Positions 56,314 to 64,000 of a stretch of 64,000 nucleotides of DNA are shown piece after piece. Origin of the DNA: Culex pipiens pallens (Eukaryota; Arthropoda; Insecta; Diptera; Culicidae). The stretch spans positions 86,169,899 to 86,233,898 of the forward strand of contig NC_068938.1 of assembly GCF_016801865.2 (NCBI RefSeq). The letters run 5' to 3'. Numbering within the stretch: the stretch's first letter is position 1; the number at the start of each line of letters is the position of its first letter. The notes under the pieces were generated by a model. The model searched no databases, was not told the origin of the DNA, and was given only the letters and a program-made list of their open reading frames with translations. The position numbers and the translations under genes are program-made.

Positions 56314-59300
56314 ACCAAATTGAGTTATCGGGAACATTTTGTTTTCTCTGTTATCGATTTTTTTTGTAATAATTATTGATAACAGAATGAGATATTTCTC
56401 AATCAAATCTCTGTTATCATTTTGCGTTATTATTACAACTTATCTAGGTATTTTGATGACAAGTTTCCTAGCAATAGTAACAAGTTTTTTGTGAGTTGTT
56501 TTCCTGTTTATCGCTTACTCCTACAACAAACTCTAATTGTATCCACTGAGATAGAAGTATTATACACAGCTGAAAGGATCTTCCAAAACTCTGTATTGCT
56601 CTTACAAAAACAATGTTGTTGTTGTTGTTGTTTGTCAATTTATTTTATTTAATTTATTTCTGGCAGCTTTAACCTTCTTGGTCATTCGCTGTCCTAACAA
56701 AAACAAGTTCTGACCTCCTGACAATAATAGAACTCGAACTTTCCTAGTTATTTCCACCTGTTCGGGAGGACTTCTCGTGATCAAAATGAGCTCAAATTTG
56801 GAGTTAAGCCTAGTGATGGGCCAATTTTTTATTTCAGGGTGTAGCCCTGACGAAGCCCGGCCGGATTTGGACCACCAATGGTCATCTAAACAAAACGAGT
56901 TTGATAATGCTCACATATCGTACTTTCAATTCAGTATGTTTAGGTAAACAATCTGCATGTGACGACAAAGCAAAAACGCGAAAAGTTTTCGGTACATTTT
57001 TCAAGGAGTCTAATCAAACAATAATCCATAGCACATAGACGGTAGCGAAAAAGTATTTTAGTTTACATTTTATTTCTATTTCATCCCAAAAGGCTTTATA
57101 TTTACATTAAAGGAGACTAACAATGCTACGCTTAAAATGCACTTTAAATTATGAATCAAGCCATGCTTTAATTGAGGAAACTATGAAAACAACCGTTTTC
57201 CACGGTTGCCGTCACCACCGCGGCAAGACAAGACAAGACGACACACTGACTGTACTATGTCACAAGCGTGTCAGATAGAGGTTTTCCTGGCCCTGTGCAG
57301 TGCACCTGTGGGTACCAAGTAGGAGAAAATGAAGGATAATTTATGTAAATTGTGTGTCTTCCTCCCCCTACAATACTGTGTGCGCATCATAATTTTATAT
57401 TTTTATTATGCTAATGTACTGAACGAAGACATTGAACTAAAAGCAGTGTATCCATGTCGATATCATCAAATCCACCGTCTTATTACTTGGGCACCGTTTT
57501 TTGTGCCGATCATTGGCCGTTCCCAGCCAGAAAAGGGGTGCGCGGAAGTGGGGCGTAATTAGACACGGATTTGCATATTGAAACCTGCTACTAGCGTTCG
57601 GTTTTACGCAGTGTAGTCATCGCCGTCGTGACAATCTGGGCGGAAAATGAAACCTTCTACGCGAGTGAAAATTATGAGAAATCTACCATTATCGTTTGGC
57701 AGACCCCAGGGAGAAAGAGCAATAAAAATATTTCAGATCCATGGCGTGCCGTCTAATAGTCGCAAAAATGCAACCTATCCCAGTAATGAGCAATGATTAG
57801 AGCGGATTCTGTGCCATTCTGGAAGATATGCACGCATGACCAACAACAAAAACTCGCATTCCGCAATCAATCAACCCGGTGGAATTCGGTCACCACGCGA
57901 CGAGCCATTGACTAACGCTCCGTGAAAAGCTCACCACTGATGATGATCAGTGGGAAAATTACGCGTACTGTTCATCACAACCGGTTGAGGTGACGAGTCA
58001 GCAAAGTGGGGGGAAAAGAAGACACAATGGAATGGTGGCAAAGTTCTTTCTGTTGGCCCGGGGGGAAAAGCCACTCTCCCATAACCGTATTAAAAATGCG
58101 TCTAGGTTTCGTTCGCACCGTAATTTGCAGAAAACCACACTTTATCGCTTTAGTGCTTCTGGAAGTGCAAGCTCGAGAGAATGCCGCGTTAATTCCTCTT
58201 TTTTGTGCAAGTGTTGCCTTCTAGTTAACATGATAAAGCCGCTTTGAAAGATGTTGAAATTTGGGAAATAAATGGGTTTGGATCTGGTTTTCTTAAATTT
58301 TTTACTTAAAATAAAATATTTGCTGGATAGCAATAATTAATTTTTACATAATTGAAATTTTATTAATTTTAAAATATATATCAAAAATCAAATGATTACA
58401 AAGCACTATATTTTCCGAATCCCAGCAACACTTCCTCCATGGTTCTGCGCTAAAACTATTCTCATGACCGACTATTACCGCGAGTCCAGGGTCAGTTCAA
58501 CAGCTCAAGCTGGGACGAAAAGAACAGAACCACATCAAGGGAAAAAAAAGGCACAGAAAACCCACTGCAAGGGAACAGGTTGTAAAGAATAACAAAGGAA
58601 AAGCTGAACGGAAAAACAAAAGACGCGTAATAAAAATTATAATTTTATTACTTTGACCGCAACTGACATCGATAGTTTGCCACTTAGTGGTTCTTTTTTC
58701 TCGCCACTCCCTCTGCTGCCCTCCAGGTACTACCGACACAGGTTTTGGGAAGAAGTGGTGATCCCCTTTGGCGCAGGCGATTATTTGCAAGAGCACTCCG
58801 CTCCGAAGACCCTTCTAGGAGTAAAAGTTGTCAAGGCTGCATATCGCAGATGGTGACAAGTGTATGCACAAAGAAGTGACTGACTGACGGATGAGAGGGG
58901 ACCTTGTGGTCGGCCGGGCCCGAGACTGCGCGCAGGTCCCCGACAAGGTGTCATTACGACGAAACTTCCGATAAGATAAAGCTCCAAAAGGTATCGCGAA
59001 CAAGCAACGGGGTCGAAACAGGCCCCGCTAAATAAAGGCCATGAGAGTGCTGCCAACGGTCTCTTCCGAAGTCCACTTCAATCAAACAGCTGCGCGACTG
59101 ATATTTGTGCTGCTGCTGCTGCGGGCAGATGCTGGCTGGAAGTGCAAATGAACCGCAATAAACGTCCGCGAGAATGATCATTTAAAGATTAGTTTAACAT
59201 GAGGAGTCGCGAGAAGGGTAATTTCGGGTTTTATTGCTCTGCTGCATGGTTTAGTAGAGGAATCTGCCGGACGGGGGAAGGTTGTTACGAGCCGACGGGA

Positions 59301-59494
59301 TCGACTTTACAACGATTGAGTCATTTTTAGAGGAAACAGAACCCAAAGCTGTTGTATGGAAGTATATAACATGAATGCATTCTTTGTATTTAAAAAAAAT
59401 AACTTAATCCACCTACGTGGTTGGTGCCTTTCTCACTCCTTACTAAAAGATTCTCATAGATATCTACAATTGAAGAATCTTTCGAAAGGTCTAA
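56314..59494. other. Unique sequence with several GC-richer islands
   Basis: 56.3-57.18 kb AT-rich, with TTATCGAT/ATAACAG dyads near 56340-56415 and (TTG)n near 56615. 57.18-59.33 kb is mixed, with GC-richer pockets (58.0-58.2, 58.9-59.1 kb) that are open on both strands but lack motifs. Near 59410 the CCACCTACGTGGTTGGTGCC sequence looks like a mosquito repeat end. Confidence 0.4.
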
Positions 59495-59835
59495 TCCTAA
59501 CCAACCTCAACGATGGGTCGGATGATGGATCCGGACATAGTTCACATACAAATAAGTGTGATCCGGCTTCAAAAAGTACATAAATTTCACTTAAGTGGTC
59601 CTAACTTGAGACAGAGTTGCCAGATCTTCCATGTTTTGGACTCATTGGATAGGTCTTTCAATAACCTAACCAACGGTGGGTTGGAAGATGGATCCGAACA
59701 TAGTTTACAAATACGTGAGATCCGGCTCCACAAAGCATATAAATATAACTTAAGTAGTCATAAATTGACACAGGGTTGCCAGATCATCAATGATTTTGAC
59801 TCATTGGAAATTTCTTTAGCTAACCTATCCAACGA
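59495..59835 (+). repeat. Two 163-bp tandem units, inverse of the 52.2-kb repeats
   Basis: GATGGATCCG.ACATAGTT recurs at 59524 and 59687. Both units share GTGATCCGGCT-like, AACTTAAGT-like and GACAGRGTTGCCAGATC blocks and end CATTGGATAGGTCTTTC/TAACCTAACCAACG. The complement of these blocks forms the array at 52225-52600. Confidence 0.85.
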
Positions 59836-60660
59836 TATATAACATGGTGAAGAGGGTGACGAGCGGGAATTCCCGGGGAAAAATTCTCGGGATATCGACC
59901 ATTTTTGGACCTCTTGATTCCCGGGAAATTTGGTCGAGACTCCCGACATATTTTAATTTTATAAATATCGAAGCAAAATTATATAAACTAATCAAAAAAA
60001 CATTTGAAAATAAGGAATTGTTTAGAACATTGGATGTTCAATGTAAGATGTTCAAGTTCTAATGAACCAATGCTTCTCTTATCTTCTTATTCAGAAAGTG
60101 TAAATTTTAACTTATCAAAAATTCCAATAACTATAATTGAGAGAACTTAAAATAATGTGGACCCCAAAATTTACCTTAAAGCATACTTAGCAGTTAGACC
60201 CCAGGAAGGAAGTCTAATGTTTTTTAAATCTATTTTTTTTATTTATTATTTCTAAGAGGGAAAAGCCTTTTCAAGATAAGTATAATTTCCATATCCTCTT
60301 TCAAGCATAGCAATCCTTATAATCTAGTTTTTTTTAATTCTTATTAATTTAATTTCGCTGTATCAAGGTAATTTCCTTTTTTGATGTCAATAAGTCATTT
60401 TGTGTTTCGCTTCAACCTCAATATTAAATTATATTTTGGAAGAAAAAAACTCTGGCAATCTTTGTAAAGTTAAGGTCCGCCAAATGTGAACATTCGGGTT
60501 TTCCTGATTACTATTTCTTCAATGAATATTTACAGTTGACCTTAAAAAGGAACAAAAAAACAACTTTAAATTGTTGTTTTGAGTCGCTATTTATCATATT
60601 GCAAAAATCCCGATACTGGGAAATTATATATTAGCTATTTTTTTACTTCACAATAATCTA

Positions 60661-61583
60661 ACGCAAAATCCACATAACACAGATCTGTGTAAAAAATTTA
60701 CACAGGTTGTTGAACATGTTCTAGCTGTCAAAACTGTGTAATTTTTCAACACAAATCTGTGTAAAAAGTTACACAGATTTTCGATCAGCATCCCTTTTAA
60801 ATCTGGGTAAAAAAGTGTTGGTGTTTTTTCAGCAGTCAGAGCAACCAGCAGTTAGCAAAGATGGAGAGTAATTTTTCTAAAAAAATATTAAATTATTTGC
60901 TTTTATTAAACAAGTTCAACTTTCCAGACAGCGGATTTGACCTGTTGCACTGGAATCGATGCCGTGTCCAAGGAATTGTTAGTTGGTCAAGAGTCGGCGG
61001 ATGATGGTAAGACAATAATACTTTATATTCACAGTCTTACCATAACCTAACTTTATATTTTTTCATAGCGTTGATTGAATGAATGATATCAATGAGGCCA
61101 AATTCCTGCGTCCGAGAACCTAAACGTGCAGGCCCTGAAGTGGAACGCTCTGCCAGGAACGTATACATCATCGCTCCAGACTGTCATCGATGCGCCAAGA
61201 AAACTAGTTCACTTTCCGGGACCAAACTAGCTCCTACATCGTCCAATATGCTATCTACCGAAAGATGTAAAATAATTCAGCGACTAACCTAGCGACAGAA
61301 ACAGTTGAACATCAATAAACATCAATCTTGTTTTAAATTGATTTGATTAAGGTATTTAAAACCTTTTTTTATTAATCTAGAAGAAAAAAAGTGTGCCTGA
61401 AATAATTTACCCAGATCTGTGTAAAATTTTACACAGGTCGCTCGTTGAAAAATTACACAGATTTGACAGACAATGGCTGTACACACTTCTGTGTACAAGC
61501 CTTTTACACAGATTCTGTGTATTCCCGGTTTTGGGCGATCTGTGTCAAATTTTACACAGATCTGTGTTATGTGGACTTTGCGT
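60661..61583 (+). mobile_element. Nested TIR element carrying gene-like exons
   Basis: ACGCAAAATCCACATAACAC at the left is mirrored by GTGTTATGTGGACTTTGCGT at the right with one mismatch. ACACAGATCTGTGTAAAA dyads follow in each arm (60679-60790, 61408-61570). The central 440 bp is not repeat-like but has exon-intron structure. There is no transposase, so it is a non-autonomous element that appears to have captured sequence. Confidence 0.8.
60861..61082 (+). CDS. Three-exon mini-ORF inside the TIR element
   Basis: ATG at 60861 (context AGCAAAGATGG); exon 1 60861-60867, intron 64 nt (GTAATT...TTTCCAGACAG), exon 2 60932-61006, intron 62 nt (GTAAGA...TTTTTTCATAG, with CTAAC-type branch site), exon 3 61069-61082. 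Joined, the frame is 31 codons, beginning METDLT and ending DDALIE, then TGA. An AATAAA lies at 61315 after about 230 nt of untranslated-like sequence, which holds further short open stretches (ENLNVQALKWNALPGTY in another frame). The parent gene is not recognised. Splicing is predicted, not shown; acceptor choice in intron 1 is decided by the open frame. Confidence 0.4.
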
Positions 61584-61752
61584 GCAAGTTCGTTCAACAA
61601 GTTGTATTTGCATTTTCAGAAAAAAATCAAATCGTAGATCATAGTTCCCAAAATAATGAGGCTGCTAATAACCACTCCCGGGTCCCGGGAAATTTCCAAA
61701 TTCAACTCTCGATTCCCGAGAAATCAAAAATCTCGAGAATCGTCACCCTCTT

Positions 61753-62981
61753 ATGATCTAATATTCGGTACGATTTTAGGTCATTTGTCTAACATCCGGC
61801 TACAAGCAAAAACATATTTTTCTACATAACTACTTATCGAAACTTAAATTTTGTTGAAACTCGATCTATGGGACCCTAAACTGAGTCAAATGCGACTAAT
61901 TTGGACTAAATCGGTTCAGCCAGTGCTAAGAAAACTGAGTGACAATTTTGGTAACACACAGACACAGACTCACAGACACACAGAAAGACAAACATTTGTT
62001 CAGTTTTCGATTCTGAGTCGATAGGTTTACATGAAGGTGGGTTCACGAGCTTTATGTGAACATTTTATTTTTAGAGCAGGATTATAGCCTTACCTCAGTG
62101 TGGAAGGCAAAATCAAATTCACGCAATAACTTGCAACCTTAGGTAATTAGAACGCCATGCTTGTAGACGTTGAGAAATTCAGAAAATTCTCACTTTTTTC
62201 GGTATAACTCAAACATTACAACTTGGAATACAGTTTTCAGCAGTTGTATCGGAAAGTAATAGAATTGGAAGATTTTTTATGTAAAAACTTTTATTTTGAG
62301 TTTTGAATAAGACGAGTTTGGCTTAAATCGAGTCAGCCAGTGATGAAAACCCACACAGACAGACATTTGTTCAGTTTTCGGTACAGAGTCGACAGGTATA
62401 CATGAAGCTGGATCTTTTTATTTAACAAAAAAAATGTAGCAGGATAACTCAGATGGAAAGCAGAACGCTGACAGCAATTTATAGTAAAATATTTTGAAAA
62501 ATGAGTAACGAATGTTTTTTGTTTTTTTGTATTAATAAAATCTCAAGAGACTTGCGGTCAAGTTTCCCGTCGACTATTTAATTGCAATAAATTTTCCCAT
62601 CAACGCTAGCCCTGTGTTCCAATAATTACTCGACATGTTTTGACAAAGGACTTTGTCTTAAAGCTCTATCTGCGGTGTCAATGCAAAATTTTTCGAAAAT
62701 GTAGCGTTACCGTCGCATGCCCTCGGCGTGACATTCTGTTTCTGTTGCGTGGATGCCGTGCCAACTATTTAAGCTAAAAGTTAGCCTCTGGAGGATTTAG
62801 TGTCCATCAGTCTTTCATCAAAGAAGGACCTTACGTTGGGAATTTTAATGCTCACACACACACGCACACGTTGAAAGAAACAGGTGGTGCATAAACTTGA
62901 AGGAGTTCCAAGAAGATATTGACGGTTGCCAGAACGGTCACCGGAATACCGAAATGATTTTGAACAAATTGGTAGGATATC
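61753..62981. other. Repeat-derived and unique DNA before the satellite
   Basis: Blocks CATTTGTTCAGTTTTCG.TTC.GAGTCGAYAGG plus ACATGAAG.TGG recur at about 61995 and 62365, a direct duplication of a mosquito repeat end. From 62.46 kb the sequence is unique, with CACACACACACGCACACG near 62855. The satellite begins without a visible boundary motif. Confidence 0.45.
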
Positions 62982-64000
62982 GGCCACACCCGGAGTGGCC
63001 AGTGCCCTGAGGGAAGGTTCTACCGGGGACATTTATCGAACCATACGACTTGGGGCAATATGGGTATCAAAATTCATGGTTTTTGATACTGGTGATTAAA
63101 ATGGCCATTTTGACAGGATTGGCCACACCCGGAGTGGCCATGGCCCGAGGGAAGGTTCTACCGGGGGGACATTTATCGAACCATACGACTTGGGACAATA
63201 TGGGTATCAAAATTCATGGTTTTTGATACTGGTGATGAAAATGGCCATTTTGACAGGATTGGCCACACCCGGAGTGGCCATGGCCCTGAGGGAAGGTTCT
63301 ACCGGGGGACATTTATCGAACCATACGACTTGGGGCAATATGGGTATCAAAATTCATGGTTTTTGATACTGGTGATTAAAATGGCCATTTTGACAGGATT
63401 GGCCACACCCGGAGTGGCCATGGCCCTGAGGGAAGGTTCTACCGGGGGACATTTATCGAACCATACGACTTGGGGCAATATGGGTATCAAAATTCATGGT
63501 TTTTGATACTGGTGATGAAAATGGCCATTTTGACAGGATTGGCCACACCCGGAGTGGCCATGGCCCTGAGGGAAGGTTCTACCGGGGAGACATTTATCGA
63601 ACCATACGATTTGGGTCAATATGGGTATCAAAATTCATGGTTTTTGATACTGGTGATGAAAATGGCCATTTTGATAGGATTGGCCACACCCGAAGTGGCC
63701 ATGGCCCTGAGGGAAGGTTCTACCGGGGGACATTTATCGAACCATACGACTTTGGGCAATATGGGTATCAAAATTCATGGTTTTTGATACTGGTGATGAA
63801 AATGGCCATTTTGACAGGATTGGCCACACCCGGAGTGGCCATGGCCCTGAGGGAAGGTTCTACCGGGGGACATTCATCCAATTATACGACTTTGGGCAAT
63901 ATGGGTATCAAAATTCATGGTTTTTGATACTGGTGATGAAAATGGCCATTTTGACAGGATTGGCCACACCCGGAGTGGCCATGGCCCTGAGGGAAGGTTC
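62982..64000. repeat. 140-bp satellite array, open at the window end
   Basis: GGCCACACCCGGAGTGGCC starts units at 62982, 63121, 63261, 63401, 63541, 63682, 63822 and 63962, so the period is 139-141 bp. Units after the first are nearly identical. The start motif is a dyad (GGCCAC/GTGGCC). Because 140 is not divisible by 3, long plus-strand frames cycle through the monomer and are not genes. The array continues beyond the window. Confidence 0.97.

Larger units (their letters stand above)
59850..61752. mobile_element. TIR element with AAGAGGGTGACGA ends
   Basis: AAGAGGGTGACGA at 59850 is mirrored by CGTCACCCTCTT ending at 61752. Inside both ends are CCCGGGAAATTT and TCTCGGGA/TCCCGAGA dyads. About half of it is taken up by the nested element 60661-61583. 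No TSD is certain and there is no transposase. Confidence 0.7.

Noticed and set aside
59407..62110. Single large transposon spanning 59.4-62.1 kb
   Set aside because: CCTTTCTCACTCC at 59.43 kb and GGAAGGC at 62.10 kb resemble repeat ends, but the inverted match is too short and the interior is explained by other elements.
63216..63927. Long repetitive ORFs near the end (96-143 codons)
   Set aside because: They are translations of a 140-bp satellite cycling through frames, with a stop recurring once per three units.

Overview
The window looks like non-coding-rich chromosomal DNA of a culicine mosquito; Culex is my best guess, but no single-copy marker proves it. The evidence is low GC, introns of about 55-120 nt with GT-AG borders, arthropod Inr/DPE promoter signals, tRNA-derived SINEs with mosquito-type bodies, a Jockey-superfamily ORF1, and dense MITE and foldback elements. 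There is no bacterial gene, rRNA gene or CRISPR array, and no functional tRNA. Only one long coding region is recognisable, a retrotransposon ORF1 at 47.2-48.2 kb. The host-gene candidates are short exons supported by open frames, codon bias and splice signals.

Layout. 0-12.7 kb: dispersed repeats, MITEs, one exon-like island at 5.6 kb, and a TA-flanked element (8030-8938) sitting in the end of a foldback arm. 12.7-18.6 kb: two adjacent foldback elements of one family, the first carrying a SINE and the second a complete 1.76-kb retroposon with 23-bp target-site duplications (TSDs). 18.85-19.3 kb: a minus-strand spliced coding candidate whose frame continues 59 codons past a TAG. 21.1-25.4 kb: a 4.3-kb terminal-inverted-repeat (TIR) element carrying a retroposon with a hexamer tail and a 115-bp minisatellite. 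25.5-27.9 kb: another TIR element with internal tandem repeats. 28-33.7 kb: mostly unique sequence. 33.75-35.59 kb: three-level nesting of a TA-type MITE in a hAT-type element in a foldback element. 37.1-40.35 kb: the best host-gene neighbourhood, with apparently convergent small spliced genes and a 1.58-kb transposon with an 8-bp TSD inside an open exon. 43.4-45.1 kb: GC-rich promoter-like DNA. 47.1-48.3 kb: an ORF1-only retroposon. 49.9 kb: a retroposon insertion made only of tail repeats. 55.0-56.3 kb: an almost intact 1.35-kb foldback element. 59.85-61.75 kb: a TIR element enclosing a second TIR element that carries a three-exon mini-gene. 62.98 kb to the end: a 140-bp satellite array that runs out of the window.

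Most of the sequence is therefore mobile-element biology. Insertions can be ordered by nesting, target duplications can be read directly, and several non-autonomous elements depend on machinery that is not encoded here. The most notable items are the ORF1-only retroposon with its own Inr+DPE promoter, the intron-bearing mini-gene inside a TIR element, the tail-only retroposon insertion, and the exon split by a transposon.
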